Assembly: GCF_023100945.1 (NCBI RefSeq)
Contig: NZ_CP064689.1
Span: 6,988,001-7,052,000 of the forward strand
Reading direction: 5' to 3'
Source: Bradyrhizobium sp. 200
Lineage (GTDB): Bacteria; Pseudomonadota; Alphaproteobacteria; Rhizobiales; Xanthobacteraceae
DNA length: 64,000 nt
This document shows positions 54,776 to 64,000 of this stretch, piece after piece (within the stretch, counting starts at the first letter, position 1; each line of letters starts with the position of its first letter). The translations under genes and the position numbers were made by a program. The notes beneath the pieces were generated by a model. The model was not told the origin of the DNA. It made no database searches and saw only the letters and a list, made by a program, of their open reading frames with translations.

Positions 54776-55361
54776 GGTGGGCGGGGGTGCGATGGCTTTG
54801 CGCTTGCCTTGGCGAACCTGACGTCGTTGGGTTCCTCAGAAAAAATGCGCCGAGCTTGCCGAAAGGCGCGTTTTCATAGCCCGCCTAGAGAGCCTCACCC
54901 GGCGTGCGTCAATAGCCCCGGTGCTCCAAACTCCATCGCCCTACGAAGGTGATTCGGTAGGCGTGGATATCTGAAGCGGCGGGTGGATGAAGACGCCAGC
55001 GCCGCCATCATCCAGAATCACGAGACCTCGGGACTCCTCGGAGCAAGAGCCGGGAGGTGTATTGCGATCGAAGGATGGGAACCAACCCGCAAACGGTCAA
55101 ACTCTCGTCTAGGAGGCGCCCTCAGATTGTATCTTGGATCCCGATCCGTCGATTGACCCGCGTCCCTGGAAGGTCGGTTCCTAAGAAAGGGCGAGAGAAA
55201 AACTTTCATCGTGAGGGGAAATACACACCTAGCTTTCCAGAAATCAGAGACAGACACATCGAGATGGTCCGATAGTGCTCGATCAGCAAATACGAACTTC
55301 CCAGCCGCAAATTCGTCATGAGGAGCGACTTTGGATCGCGTTGGCGTACTTCACATGAGAG
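54776..55361. other. No recognisable gene (about 590 bp)
   Basis: This is intergenic sequence between the repeat and the 3' end of bioA. No coding signature or clear terminator was identified. Confidence 0.35.
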
Positions 55362-56648
55362 TTACGCAACCGAAGCGCGCCTTCCAGTTAGCGCATCGGC
55401 AGCATCCCTGATGCCGCCGTAGATTTCATCAAGATCGGCCGCCGTGACACAATATGGCGGCATTACGTAGATCGTACTACCGAGCGGCCGCAGTAGCAGA
55501 TCTCGGCCCTTAAAGAACGCCTGAAGCTTCGGACCGATACCCGCGAGGTAGCCCGATTCCTTTGCTTTCAGATCGAGTGCTGTAATGGTGCCTGTTCGAC
55601 GGACGTTTTCAAACCGGGGGTCGGCGCGGAATGACTCAATTGTCCGCTCTTGCATTGTGGCGACTGACGCCACACGCTGGCGACATTCCTGATCTTGCCA
55701 AAGATCCAGGTTCGCTTTTGCGGCGGCGCAGGCTACTGGATTCGCAGTATATGAGCTCGAGTGAAAGAACGTACGCGTACGATCTTTGGAATAATGCGCG
55801 TCGAAAATGTCCGCGCGGCAGAGTGTCACGGCGAGCGGAAGCGCCCCTCCCGTGAGACCTTTCGAATAGCAGGCAATATCGGGCGTGACGTTGGCCTGCT
55901 CGCAAGCGAACAATGTTCCGGTGCGGCCCCACCCCGTCATGACCTCGTCGGCAATGAACAGGACGTCCGAGGCTTCGCAAACTCGCTTCATCTCTCTTAG
56001 CACCCAGGCCGGATACATCAGCATCCCGCCCGCGCCCAATATTAGAGGCTCCACAATAAAAGCTGCTGGCATTTCGTTTCGACATACAGACTCCAGCGCA
56101 TCGAGCGTCGCCTGTTCATGACCTCTCGCGGGAAACGGGATTGAGGTAACGTCGAAGAGCAGAGGCCCGTACGCCGCGTTGAACACACCTCTAGCACCGA
56201 CCGACATCGCCCCGACCGTATCGCCGTGGTAGGAATGTTGCATCACGACAATGCGTATTCGCTGTTTGCCGATATTGTGCCAATAGCCGAGTGCCATCTT
56301 TAAGGCGACTTCCACACTGGCTGAGCCACTGTCGGAGAAGAAGACATAGTCGAGGCCGCGGGGAGCGAGTTTCAAAAGTTGTGCAGCAACTTCCTCAGCC
56401 GGTTCGTGGGTATGGCCGGCAAAGATAATCTGGTTGAGCTTTTCTGCCTGTTTCTGAATCGCGCTCACGATGTGTGGATGGCAATGTCCATGCGTCACGA
56501 CCCACCAGGACGAGATTGCATCGATGATACGGCGACCATCGGCTGTGTGGAGATAAGCACCATCACCACGCACAACCCTTGTTATCTCGTCTTGAAGCGC
56601 GTGTTGCGTGAACGGATGCCAGATCGGCGATTTTTTCTTTGGCATCAT
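55362..56648 (-). CDS. bioA: Adenosylmethionine-8-amino-7-oxononanoate aminotransferase
   Basis: PLP enzyme of 428 residues that converts KAPA to DAPA in biotin synthesis with S-adenosylmethionine as amino donor. Seen: [20 protein letters not shown], the substrate-binding [39 protein letters not shown]-binding [19 protein letters not shown] and the catalytic Lys in [15 protein letters not shown]. The ATG at 56648 (followed directly by a second ATG) overlaps the bioD stop, so translation is coupled. It is the last gene of the biotin operon. Confidence 0.97.
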   Translation of the reverse strand: MMPKKKSPIWHPFTQHALQDEITRVVRGDGAYLHTADGRRIIDAISSWWVVTHGHCHPHIVSAIQKQAEKLNQIIFAGHTHEPAEEVAAQLLKLAPRGLDYVFFSDSGSASVEVALKMALGYWHNIGKQRIRIVVMQHSYHGDTVGAMSVGARGVFNAAYGPLLFDVTSIPFPARGHEQATLDALESVCRNEMPAAFIVEPLILGAGGMLMYPAWVLREMKRVCEASDVLFIADEVMTGWGRTGTLFACEQANVTPDIACYSKGLTGGALPLAVTLCRADIFDAHYSKDRTRTFFHSSSYTANPVACAAAKANLDLWQDQECRQRVASVATMQERTIESFRADPRFENVRRTGTITALDLKAKESGYLAGIGPKLQAFFKGRDLLLRPLGSTIYVMPPYCVTAADLDEIYGGIRDAADALTGRRASVA

Positions 56649-57277
56649 GGCATAAAATCGTCGGCTCGGAATGAGGCTTTGAACGCGGCCTGCAGCGCGT
56701 CTGTCGTGAGAGGGGAAAGCCAGGGCAATCGCCCCAACCAACGCACCCGCCCGATCTCGCAAATTGCGCTTTCATTCTCCGGATTTCTTTCGCCAATGAA
56801 GGCAATCCCAAGAATGCCGATCTGGCGCTTTCGCAGAGCCTCTATCGACAGCAGCGAGTGATTGATCGTACCCAGTGCCGTCCGAGCGCAAAGCACGACT
56901 GGAAGCCGCCATCGCTCGAAGAGATCAATGTAAAGCGTGCCGCCTCTCAGCGGCACCATTAGCCCGCCGGCGCCCTCGATAACCAGCGGTCGCTCCCAGG
57001 TGTCCGGAATATCGAGCGCATCCACGTCGATGCGAACTCCGTCAATTTCGGCGGAATGATGCGGCGAAGCGGGCGTTCGAAGGCGGAAGCGCTCCGGCAC
57101 GATGCGATCGGGTGAGAGACTGCCCAGCCTTGCGGCGACCTGGGTGTCGGTCTCTCCGTCGAGACCCACCTGAATCGGCTTCCAATAATCCGCGCCGAGG
57201 AGATCGGCGAGCCCCGCGGAAAACACCGTTTTTCCGATTCCGGTATCCGTACCGGTCACCACGATCCGCTGGCTCAT
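56645..57277 (-). CDS. bioD: Dethiobiotin synthetase
   Basis: A 210-residue ATP-dependent carboxylase that closes the ureido ring of dethiobiotin. The P-loop is [20 protein letters not shown], followed by [20 protein letters not shown] and the substrate/ATP region [16 protein letters not shown]. It overlaps bioF by 4 bp at its start and bioA at its stop. Length and motifs are normal for BioD. Confidence 0.97.
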   Translation of the reverse strand: MSQRIVVTGTDTGIGKTVFSAGLADLLGADYWKPIQVGLDGETDTQVAARLGSLSPDRIVPERFRLRTPASPHHSAEIDGVRIDVDALDIPDTWERPLVIEGAGGLMVPLRGGTLYIDLFERWRLPVVLCARTALGTINHSLLSIEALRKRQIGILGIAFIGERNPENESAICEIGRVRWLGRLPWLSPLTTDALQAAFKASFRADDFMP

Positions 57278-58428
57278 CGAGGCCAGCCCCTCGTCTCCTC
57301 AAAGAGCGCATCGAGCATTGCACGCACGTCATCCTCCCCAACGTTGAGTGTCAGTGAAATCCGCAAACGGGCCGTGCCCGCCGGAACGGTTGGCGGCCGG
57401 ATTCCGCGAATATCGAAGCCGCGAAGCTGCAGTGCAGAGGCGAGCAGCATGGCACGCGAATTGTCGCCAACTATATAGGGCACGATCTGCGACTCCGAAG
57501 GACTCCGCCCAACGCGTACATTGATCTGCCGATGCGTGAACGCGACCAGCTTTGCCAGACGCTGCTGGCGCTCAGGCTCCTCCTGCAGGATTAAGAGAGC
57601 CTCCCGCACGGCGACGGCCATCAACGGTGACGGCGCGGTGGCGAAGATAAACGGACGGCAGCGATTGACCATGAAGTCGCGCAGTACGGTGGAGGCAGTG
57701 AGGAGCGCGCCGGCAGCACCCAGCGCCTTGCCGCAGGTATGAACAACGACCAGATTCTCGCGCCCCTCGTAGGGGGCGGTGAGCCCCCGTCCCTCCTCGC
57801 CGTAGACGCCTGTGGCATGCGCTTCGTCCACGATCAGGAAAGCGTCGTACTGATCCGCAATCGCGACCAGGTCTTCAAGCGGGGCGAAATCGCCATCCAT
57901 GCTGTAGAGGCTTTCGACCACGATCCAGACGCGACCCATTCCGCCCTTGGCCCGCCAATCACGAATTGTGTTCTCAACCGACTCGGGGTCGTTATGGGCA
58001 TTTATCCGAAAGTCGGCCCGGCCAGCTCGCGCACCTTCATGCACACTGGCGTGCACGAGGGCATCAAGAACCAGCAAATCGCCCCGCTGCGGCAGCGTTG
58101 TCAGGAGAGCAAAATTTGCGAAATAACCGCCGCCAAAGAACAGCGCCGTCTCCGCCCCAAAGAACCTGGCAGCTTCTACTTCGAGACTTTCGTGCTCCTC
58201 ACAATTGCCGCGCAGAAGCCGTGAGCCGCCGGCACCGACTGCCGTGCCGGCCTCGAGCGCGGCGCAGACAGCCATTTTCATACGTGGAGCGCTCGCCAGC
58301 GCGAGATAATCGTTCGATGCGAAATCGACGCCTGCGCGCGGTTTGAGGCTGCGCAGCCGGTTGTCCTCTTTCAGAGCATGCAAATGTGCGACGTAATCAG
58401 CAACTTTGACCGAATGGATTGAGTTCAT
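57274..58428 (-). CDS. bioF: 8-amino-7-oxononanoate synthase
   Basis: A 384-residue PLP enzyme that condenses pimeloyl-ACP (or -CoA) with alanine to give KAPA. Seen: [58 protein letters not shown] (PLP pyridine Asp/His) and the Schiff-base Lys in [19 protein letters not shown]. It overlaps bioD by 4 bp. No bioC, bioH or bioZ gene is seen in the window, so the pimeloyl precursor must come from elsewhere. Confidence 0.97.
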   Translation of the reverse strand: MNSIHSVKVADYVAHLHALKEDNRLRSLKPRAGVDFASNDYLALASAPRMKMAVCAALEAGTAVGAGGSRLLRGNCEEHESLEVEAARFFGAETALFFGGGYFANFALLTTLPQRGDLLVLDALVHASVHEGARAGRADFRINAHNDPESVENTIRDWRAKGGMGRVWIVVESLYSMDGDFAPLEDLVAIADQYDAFLIVDEAHATGVYGEEGRGLTAPYEGRENLVVVHTCGKALGAAGALLTASTVLRDFMVNRCRPFIFATAPSPLMAVAVREALLILQEEPERQQRLAKLVAFTHRQINVRVGRSPSESQIVPYIVGDNSRAMLLASALQLRGFDIRGIRPPTVPAGTARLRISLTLNVGEDDVRAMLDALFEETRGWPR

Positions 58429-58480
58429 TCTTCACTTCCAGCGTAGGCATCGATCGGCTCCAACATCACCTCATAGCTTT

Positions 58481-58834
58481 TCAACTTGGTAGCATGCGGT
58501 TTTCTGGGTCAACCAGCACAACACAGGGTCTAAAGAATTTAGCTTCCGCCTCATCAAAGGAGGCATATGCAACGATAGCAATTTTGTCTCCGGGCATGGC
58601 AAGTCGCGCAGCTGCACCATTCAAGTCTATGGTGCCCGACCGCCGGGGCGCTGCGGTGACATAGGTGGCGAAGCGCACTCCGGTTTCGATGTTGTGGATT
58701 TCGACGCGTTCGTTGATCAGGAAACCTGCCGCGTCTAGCAGCGCGCGATCAATTGATATCGAGCCCTCAGAGTGCAGATCGGCTTCAGTCACCGAGGCAC
58801 GATCGATCTTTCCTTTCATCAACGTAATCTGCAT
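58481..58834 (-). CDS. panD: Aspartate 1-decarboxylase
   Basis: A 117-residue pyruvoyl enzyme that makes beta-alanine for pantothenate and coenzyme A. The self-cleavage site Gly24-Ser25 is visible in [19 protein letters not shown], and [20 protein letters not shown] and [20 protein letters not shown] are standard. It lies between bioB and bioF on the same strand (52 bp before bioF, 46 bp after bioB), so a pantothenate gene is embedded in the biotin operon. This links production of two acyl-carrier cofactors. Confidence 0.95.
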   Translation of the reverse strand: MQITLMKGKIDRASVTEADLHSEGSISIDRALLDAAGFLINERVEIHNIETGVRFATYVTAAPRRSGTIDLNGAAARLAMPGDKIAIVAYASFDEAEAKFFRPCVVLVDPENRMLPS

Positions 58835-58880
58835 TTGTCCCCTACACTGGAGTTTGCGTACAGCGTGCTCGCTGCCTGTT

Positions 58881-59882
58881 TCACTTGAGGCAAGGTGCGG
58901 ACGTGATGCCGAGCCGACCCAGCAAATTCGCGTCGCGGTCGGCTTTCGGGTTTTTGGTGGTCAACAGCACATCGCCGATGAAAATCGAGTTCGCGCCGGC
59001 CAAGAAGCACAGCGCCTGCAGCTCATCGCTCATGTACTGCCGTCCGGCAGACAACCGCACCACGCTCTTCGGCATCATGATCCGGGCGGTCGCGACCAGC
59101 CGCGCCACCGCGATCGGATCGGGACGCTCCGCGGTGTCGTTGACTGGCACGCCCTTTACCTCGTTCCACAGGTTGATCGGCACGCTTTCGGGAGGCCTTT
59201 GGAGATTGGCGAGCAGCACCAGCATGCCGAGCCGGTCCTCGAGGCGCTCGCCTATGCCAATAATGCCGCCACTGCACACCTTGATGCCGGCCTCGCGCAC
59301 ATGTGCAAGCGTGTCGATGCGGTCCTGCATTGTGCGCGCGGTGATGATCTTACCGTAGAACTCGGGCGAGGAGTCGACATTGTGATTATAGAAGTCGAGC
59401 CCGGCCTCGAAGAGCCGTGTGGCCTGCTTGCGCGTCAGCATGCCGAGCGTGACGCACGTCTCCATCCCGAGGCCTTTGACAGCGCTGATCATTTCGCAGA
59501 TCTGATCGAGATCGCGGTCCTTTGGACTGCGCCAGGCCGCAGCCATGCAGAAGCGGCTCGCGCCGGCGTCCTTCGCGCGCTTTGCAGTGGCAACCACATC
59601 GGCGCAATCCATCAGGCGGGTGGCTTTCAGCCCGGTGTCGTAATGGGCGCTCTGCGAGCAGTAGGCGCAGTCTTCCGGACAGCCGCCGGTCTTGATGCTG
59701 AGCAGGCTCGCGGTTTCAAGTTGGTTTGGATCGAAGTTGTCCCGATGAATGCTCTGCGCCTGAAACATCAGGTCGGCAAACGGCAGCCTATAGAGGGCTT
59801 CAGCCTCGGCGCGCTCCCAGCCACTGCGGAGCGGCGCGCTGTTGCCGCCGTCGTTCCCTTCTACTCCCATAGCCGCAACCAT
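58881..59882 (-). CDS. bioB: Biotin synthase
   Basis: A 333-residue radical SAM enzyme that inserts sulfur into dethiobiotin. The 4Fe-4S radical-SAM cluster motif is [20 protein letters not shown], and [39 protein letters not shown] and the 2Fe-2S Arg-containing [10 protein letters not shown] follow. The N-terminus has an extra 25 residues rich in Gly/Ser; a second ATG is near 59870. It is the first gene of the biotin operon, downstream of BioR-like boxes. Confidence 0.97.
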   Translation of the reverse strand: MVAAMGVEGNDGGNSAPLRSGWERAEAEALYRLPFADLMFQAQSIHRDNFDPNQLETASLLSIKTGGCPEDCAYCSQSAHYDTGLKATRLMDCADVVATAKRAKDAGASRFCMAAAWRSPKDRDLDQICEMISAVKGLGMETCVTLGMLTRKQATRLFEAGLDFYNHNVDSSPEFYGKIITARTMQDRIDTLAHVREAGIKVCSGGIIGIGERLEDRLGMLVLLANLQRPPESVPINLWNEVKGVPVNDTAERPDPIAVARLVATARIMMPKSVVRLSAGRQYMSDELQALCFLAGANSIFIGDVLLTTKNPKADRDANLLGRLGITSAPCLK

Positions 59883-59910
59883 TGGACTTGCCTTCCCACC
59901 CCACGATCAA

Positions 59911-59939
59911 TCATAGATATCAGTGCGGATTATCGATAG
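59911..59939. promoter_or_regulatory. BioR-like boxes upstream of bioB
   Basis: Two partial matches to the alphaproteobacterial BioR box (TTATCTATAA in published comparative work): ATATCTATGA on the minus strand at 59911-59920 and TTATCGATAG at 59930-59939, each 8 of 10. They lie 29-57 bp upstream of the bioB start, an expected place for repression. Confidence 0.55.
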
Positions 59940-60174
59940 TAGCCAGCGGATCGATGTCAGTTAAGGCTTTGGGAACCGCCGAAATTTATGATCGCCACCC
60001 AGAGCCGAGCCTCCCCTAAAGCAGATGTAAAGCCGATCGACGCGCAAAGGCAGCAAAACTTGCTCAAAATTGGAGAAATCCTGCAACCTCGGAGGGCTTT
60101 CATGATTTCGATGTCGAACCATCTCACGTGTGGTGGGCCGCTCGTGAGCCGACCAACATATCCGCGCTCAGCTT

Positions 60175-60188
60175 TTGATAGATAATCT
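60175..60188. promoter_or_regulatory. BioR-like box overlapping the bioR start region
   Basis: The minus strand reads TTATCTATCAA at 60175-60185, 9 of 10 to TTATCTATAA. It ends three bases before the bioR ATG, so binding would block translation initiation or transcription there, in keeping with autorepression. Confidence 0.6.
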
Positions 60189-60824
60189 ATGATCACCGAC
60201 GAGAATACCACAATTGCCCAGCACATTTCGGGCTCACTTGGTGAGCGCATCATCAGCGGCGCTCTGCTGCCTGACGCCCCGCTCCGGCAGGATCATGTCG
60301 CGCGAGAGTTCAATTCAAGCCACGTCCCGGTGCGCGAGGCGTTTCGCCAACTGGAGGCCCAACACCTCGTTGTCGCTGTGCCCCGTCGTGGCGTGAGGGT
60401 CGCCCCGCTCGATGCCAATTCCGTGAAGGAGATCGCCGAGATGCGTGCAGCTCTCGAAGTGGTCGCCCTGCGCAATGCGGCTTCAAAGCTCACCTCTAGC
60501 CATTTGGCACGGATCGAGCTCGCGCTGATTGAAGGAGACAATGCTCAAACGATTCAGGATTTTGAGATGGCCAACCGCGCCTTTCATCAAGCGCTGGTGG
60601 CGCCATGCGCGATGCCGCGCCTGCTCGCCAGTCTCGACGGACTACAGCTTGCAAACTCTCGACTGGTGTTTGCGATGGCGCGAAGTAGCGGCTGGCGACC
60701 GCGGTCCAATCAGGATCACCGCCTAATTCTGCAAGCATTGCGAGCGAGCAACGTCGATCAAGCCTGTAACCTGCTCGCGCGCCACATCCAAACGATTGAG
60801 CGCCTTACCCTTCCTGCGTCCTGA
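60189..60824 (+). CDS. bioR: GntR family repressor of biotin genes (BioR-type)
   Basis: A 211-residue GntR/FadR-type regulator. The winged-helix DNA-binding domain covers residues 1-75 (GERIISGALLPDAPLRQDHV, AREFNSSHVPVREAFRQLEA, VAVPRRGVRVAPLDANSVKE) and the FCD effector domain follows (RAALEVVALRNAASKLTSSH, AHIDPxRHQ-like HRLILQALRASNVDQACNLL). It diverges from bioB with BioR-like boxes in the intergenic region, which is the basis for the gene name; BioR is the known biotin repressor of alphaproteobacteria lacking a bifunctional BirA. The 235-bp gap before it has no other gene. Confidence 0.88.
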   Translation: MITDENTTIAQHISGSLGERIISGALLPDAPLRQDHVAREFNSSHVPVREAFRQLEAQHLVVAVPRRGVRVAPLDANSVKEIAEMRAALEVVALRNAASKLTSSHLARIELALIEGDNAQTIQDFEMANRAFHQALVAPCAMPRLLASLDGLQLANSRLVFAMARSSGWRPRSNQDHRLILQALRASNVDQACNLLARHIQTIERLTLPAS

Positions 60825-60980
60825 CCGTCAATGCGATCTGGCAAGTTCCGTTGTAGAGCGCTCCATTGCAAGACTGTCAAAGCAGCGCCGGGCGACGCGG
60901 GATACGGCCCTAGCGTTGCAGCGGGCTTGATCCCACGATAGTTATGCGACCTATTTGCGATATCACTCCTCAGGCTATCT

Positions 60981-61286
60981 ATGATTCGTCACATCGTCTT
61001 GTTCACCGCCAAGGATGAGGCCCAGATCGACAAAATGATCGAAGGCCTGTCGGTTCTCACCACAATCCCGCACGCCCGCCGGCTCGAGGTTGCTCGCAAC
61101 CGCAAGACCGACCAGCTCGGCAATGACATCGACGTCGTGGTTTATGGTGAGTTCGATAACGAGGCGGATCTCGCAGCTTATAAAGCGCATGATCTATACC
61201 AGGAATCGATCAGTCGGGTACGACCACTCCGGGAACTGCGGTTCGCGGCCGACTACAGCGTATCAACAGATGTGCGTTTTGTTTAA
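60981..61286 (+). CDS. Dabb family (stress-responsive A/B barrel) protein
   Basis: A 101-residue single-domain protein starting MIRHIVLFTAKDEAQIDKMI, the Dabb signature (M-x-H-x-V-x-F), with DIDVVVYGEFDNEADLAAYK, AHDLYQESISRVRPL as the second half of the ferredoxin-like barrel. Such proteins are dimeric and bind small ligands or act in decarboxylation and stress responses; no catalytic role can be told. It lies between bioR and pabB, each more than 150 bp away, and is probably a separate transcript. Confidence 0.85.
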   Translation: MIRHIVLFTAKDEAQIDKMIEGLSVLTTIPHARRLEVARNRKTDQLGNDIDVVVYGEFDNEADLAAYKAHDLYQESISRVRPLRELRFAADYSVSTDVRFV

Positions 61287-61440
61287 ATAGCAGCGATAAT
61301 CAATTTGGTCGGCGCACCGTGTCCACCGACGGGGGTTAACCTGATAATCGATCTCAAGAGTTTGCTGATCATGGACGAGCGTCACTCTCGTTGGGGTGAG
61401 AATCACAACCGGAGCGCGTCTCACAGCGCGCTAGCCCTCA

Positions 61441-62850
61441 GTGACTGACAGCGCGATCCACGTCCGAGAATTGCAGTGGATTGAGCCTATCACTGCGATG
61501 CGATGTCTTGCGCATCGACCGCACCTTACGTTTCTCGATAGCGCGGCAAAACATGAGTTGCTTGGGCGCTACTCATATCTGAGCTGCGACCCGTTCAGCA
61601 CCTATATGGTCTCGGACGGACAGGCGAGTTGCAATGGAGAGGCTCTTGAGGGCGATGCATGGGGAGTTCTTCGCACCCTGCTCGCCAAGTATCCGCAAGA
61701 GCATCGCCTCGATCTCCCGCCGTTCCAGGGAGGCGCGGCCGGCTTTTTTGCTTACGATCTGAACAGGACACTGGAGCAACTGCCGGCGCCCGCAATTCCC
61801 GGTCAGGGTTTGCCCCAATCCATCCTGCATTTCTATGACGTGGTAATTAGCTACGATCACAGTTATCACAGGTGCTGGATCGTTTCTACCGGATGGCCCG
61901 AACAGGATCCCTCACGTCGGAGCGAGCGTGCACGCGGTCGAGCCGATGAGTTTGCAGCTCTCCTTGCTAACCCAAAGTGGCCGCGGAATGACTCCCTGGG
62001 CACATCCGGCCTATGGCATTCGAACTTCAGCCGTGACAGCTACATTGCGGCCGTACAGCGCGTCATCGACTTGATTCTGGCCGGAGACGTCTTCCAAGCC
62101 AACATTGCGCAGCGCTTCAGTGCCAGGCTGTCGCCCTCATTTGATCCGCTTGCCTTCTACTGCCAGCTGCGCTCATTGAACGCAGCGCCCTTTGCAGCCC
62201 TCCTGCGCTACGGCAAGTTGACCATCGCATCCAGCTCCCCGGAACGGTTCCTAAAGCTTGCCGGACGAAAGGTCGAGACGCGCCCCATCAAGGGCACGAT
62301 TGCGCGTTCCGCTGACTCCGAGGAAGACCAGCGTCGCGCTGAAATCCTAGTCGCGTCCGAAAAGGACCGTGCCGAGAACATTATGATTGTCGACCTCCTG
62401 CGTAACGATCTTTCGCGCGTTTGCACGGCGCACTCGGTCGAAGTTCCAGCGTTTTGCAACCTCGAATCCTATGCCTCAGTGCACCACCTCGTGTCGATCG
62501 TTACGGGTGAACTTGCAGAGGAGCAAGATGCCGTTACCCTACTGCGAGCTTGCTTTCCCGGCGGCTCCATTACCGGGGCGCCAAAGGTGCGATCAATGGA
62601 AATTATTGCCGAAATCGAGCGTGTGGCGCGAGATGTTTATTGCGGGGCGATCGGCTTCATTGGCTTCAACGGGCACATGGACACGAATATTGCGATCCGC
62701 ACCGTAACGATCGACGACGGTCTAGCTGTGTTTCATGCCGGTGGCGGGATCACGGCGATGTCGGATCCAGAGGCCGAATACGAGGAGACGCTTGCCAAGG
62801 CGCGGCGAATCTTTGACGCATTTCGTGCTGAAGCATGCGGTGCATCTTGA
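61441..62850 (+). CDS. pabB: Aminodeoxychorismate synthase component I
   Basis: A 469-residue enzyme of the chorismate-utilising family, making 4-amino-4-deoxychorismate for folate. The N-terminal TrpE-type domain (LGRYSYLSCDPFSTYMV) is followed by the catalytic half: LILAGDVFQANIAQRFSARL, IASSSPERFLKLAGRKVETR, PIKGTIAR (Lys nucleophile typical of PabB, where anthranilate synthases have PIAGT), IMIVDLLRNDLSRVC and ACFPGGSITGAPKVRSMEII. The start is the GTG at 61441; no strong ribosome-binding site is seen. It overlaps pabA by 16 bp. Because folate genes are usually elsewhere in the chromosome, this may be an accessory copy. Confidence 0.92.
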   Translation: MTDSAIHVRELQWIEPITAMRCLAHRPHLTFLDSAAKHELLGRYSYLSCDPFSTYMVSDGQASCNGEALEGDAWGVLRTLLAKYPQEHRLDLPPFQGGAAGFFAYDLNRTLEQLPAPAIPGQGLPQSILHFYDVVISYDHSYHRCWIVSTGWPEQDPSRRSERARGRADEFAALLANPKWPRNDSLGTSGLWHSNFSRDSYIAAVQRVIDLILAGDVFQANIAQRFSARLSPSFDPLAFYCQLRSLNAAPFAALLRYGKLTIASSSPERFLKLAGRKVETRPIKGTIARSADSEEDQRRAEILVASEKDRAENIMIVDLLRNDLSRVCTAHSVEVPAFCNLESYASVHHLVSIVTGELAEEQDAVTLLRACFPGGSITGAPKVRSMEIIAEIERVARDVYCGAIGFIGFNGHMDTNIAIRTVTIDDGLAVFHAGGGITAMSDPEAEYEETLAKARRIFDAFRAEACGAS

Positions 62851-63431
62851 TTGTCATCATCGACAACTACGACTCCTTCGTATTCAACATTGCCCGCTAT
62901 TTCCATAACCTTGGTGAAGCAACGGAGGTCATCCGGAACGACGCGCTGACCGTCAGTGAGCTTGTCGGCCGCAGGCCGCGCGCAGTGGTCATCTCCCCCG
63001 GTCCCTGCACTCCAATTGAGGCCGGAATATCTACGGCCATCATCCGCGAATTTTCAGGTCGCGTGCCAATTCTCGGCATCTGCCTCGGACACCAGTGTAT
63101 TGGGAGCGTGTTCGGCGGGCGCGTAGTGCGTGCACGTCGCCCTATGCACGGGCGGTCTTCGCATATAACCCATGACGGCCGGGGGCTATTCACTGGACTC
63201 TCATCGCCGCTTTGCGTTGGACGCTACCATTCTCTTGTGGTTCAGCTCGATGAGAGATCCGCCCGGCATCTCAAGGTGACCGCGCGTTCCGAGGAAGGCG
63301 AGATCATGGCCCTCGCACATCGGTATCAACTAACTTATGGCGTACAGTTCCATCCCGAATCGATACTTACCCAACAAGGGCACCTACTTCTTTCAAACTT
63401 CTTGCGAATAGCAGAAACTTCGTTCGCCTGA
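62835..63431 (+). CDS. pabA: Aminodeoxychorismate synthase component II (glutamine amidotransferase)
   Basis: A 198-residue class I glutamine amidotransferase supplying ammonia to the PabB component. Motifs: VIIDNYDSFVFNIARYFHNL, VVISPGPCTPIEAGIS, the nucleophile Cys in PILGICLGHQCIGSVFGGRV and the His-Glu pair in YGVQFHPESILTQQGHLLLS. The ATG at 62835 gives a 16-bp overlap with pabB; a TTG at 62847 that overlaps the pabB stop is also plausible. The family cannot be split from TrpG by sequence alone, but the partner PabB decides the role. Confidence 0.93.
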   Translation: MRCILIVIIDNYDSFVFNIARYFHNLGEATEVIRNDALTVSELVGRRPRAVVISPGPCTPIEAGISTAIIREFSGRVPILGICLGHQCIGSVFGGRVVRARRPMHGRSSHITHDGRGLFTGLSSPLCVGRYHSLVVQLDERSARHLKVTARSEEGEIMALAHRYQLTYGVQFHPESILTQQGHLLLSNFLRIAETSFA

Positions 63432-63739
63432 GAATCGAATACTATGGCGTCCGTCTGACGTCCGTAAGAAGCGTGCTGCGCAACGTGAGAGTGAGCTGGC
63501 TCCCTCCTCAGCTCCTCCTCAGCAAACGAAACTCGATCCAAGATGCCAGCAGAAGCGCGGTAACCGCACTCAATTCGAAGAGAACTCCGCTGCGAAAGAA
63601 CGTGACTTTATGCGAGGAGGTTGATGCACTCTCATGGTTGGATCATCTCATTTGCTTTATGCCGCTTCTGAAGTGGATCCGAAGACCTCCCGACAGATCA
63701 CGTTGCGCAAGACGAGGTCGAGAAAACGAGGTGGTAGGC
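63432..63739. other. No recognisable gene (about 310 bp)
   Basis: The region lies between the convergent pabA and the methyltransferase tail. Short frames only, and no obvious terminator hairpin identified. Confidence 0.3.
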
Positions 63740-63998
63740 TTAGACTACCTTCACGCAGAGCTCCGCGCCAACTTTGATTGGCAACATTAAACGCAGAAAC
63801 CCGTTTGCTGGGTCCCGGACAAACTCGAGAAAGTCCGGCTCAGCATTCTCGTTCATCACATAGCCCCCAATCCGCACTTGCGGTGCGACAATCTCTATAA
63901 CTTGTCGGGCCAACGAGGGACCCTCATTCAGAAGCCAGCCGTCCATCAGAACAAAATCTACTGGTCCACCGAGATCACGCAGAGTCCGCCGGGCGTCC
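63740..63998 (-). CDS. O-methyltransferase-like protein, C-terminal part (runs off right edge)
   Basis: The frame is open from the window edge to a stop at 63740, about 85 codons: RRTLRDLGGPVDFVLMDGWL, then VIEIVAPQVRIGGYVMNENA, FLEFVRDPANGFLRLMLPIK, VGAELCVKVV. The V-D-F-V-L-x-D-G-W strand, the L-x-x-G-G-Y-V motif and the C-terminal strands are those of SAM-dependent O-methyltransferases (family 3). The catalytic N-terminal part is outside the window. Its end faces pabA. Confidence 0.78.
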   Translation of the reverse strand, partial: DARRTLRDLGGPVDFVLMDGWLLNEGPSLARQVIEIVAPQVRIGGYVMNENAEPDFLEFVRDPANGFLRLMLPIKVGAELCVKVV

Positions 63999-64000
63999 CC

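Overview
The window looks like part of a symbiosis or accessory island of a Bradyrhizobium-type alphaproteobacterium. The evidence is a bioB-panD-bioF-bioD-bioA cluster with a divergent BioR-type GntR regulator, small proteins typical of that genus (DUF6894, DUF3551, short Cys-rich and coiled-coil proteins), several insertion sequence families (IS21, IS110, IS630, IS481) and very many decayed genes. No rRNA, tRNA or CRISPR array was seen. Family assignments come from reading the translations; no database was searched.

Layout. (1) Positions 1-334: N-terminal part of a TetR regulator running off the left edge. (2) 640-8623, minus strand: a likely operon for D-amino-acid or peptide compounds, read as D-amino-acid aminotransferase, M81 (MlrC-type) metallopeptidase, then a peptide ABC transporter (binding protein, two permeases, double ATPase). 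Upstream of it are scrambled duplicate remnants (8634-9410). (3) 9497-10330: aldo-keto reductase. (4) 10646-21541, minus strand: a compact operon with an FAD amine oxidase, a polyamine-type ABC transporter (ATPase frameshifted), HyuA, a succinate-semialdehyde-type dehydrogenase and HyuB. It diverges from an Lrp/AsnC regulator (21658-22146) across a 32-bp palindrome. It looks like a system for taking up an amine, oxidising it to an acid and opening an amide or lactam with ATP.

(5) 22.2-54 kb: a gene graveyard. Relics include two LuxR regulators, a LuxI synthase, M81 peptidase, FAD oxidoreductase, MFS exporter, alanine dehydrogenase, LysR, response regulator, branched-chain amino-acid binding protein, methyltransferase and amidohydrolase. 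Apparently intact genes among them are a methyltransferase (24627-25409), a GNAT acetyltransferase, an IS110 transposase, small conserved proteins and a Crp/Fnr regulator (53705-54397). The most structured item is a three-level nest: luxI is split by an IS21 element (32813-38727), whose istA is itself split by a 3.3-kb serine-recombinase element (34454-37766) carrying four genes.

(6) 55362-60824: the biotin cluster, read bioB, panD, bioF, bioD, bioA on the minus strand, with bioR divergent and BioR-like boxes between. (7) 60981-63431, plus strand: a Dabb-domain protein and overlapping pabB-pabA. (8) 63740 to the right edge: C-terminal part of an O-methyltransferase-like protein on the minus strand.

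Biotin, p-aminobenzoate and amine/peptide catabolic genes are intact or nearly so, whereas quorum-sensing and many regulatory genes are eroded. This suggests selection keeps the nutritional functions while the rest of the island decays.
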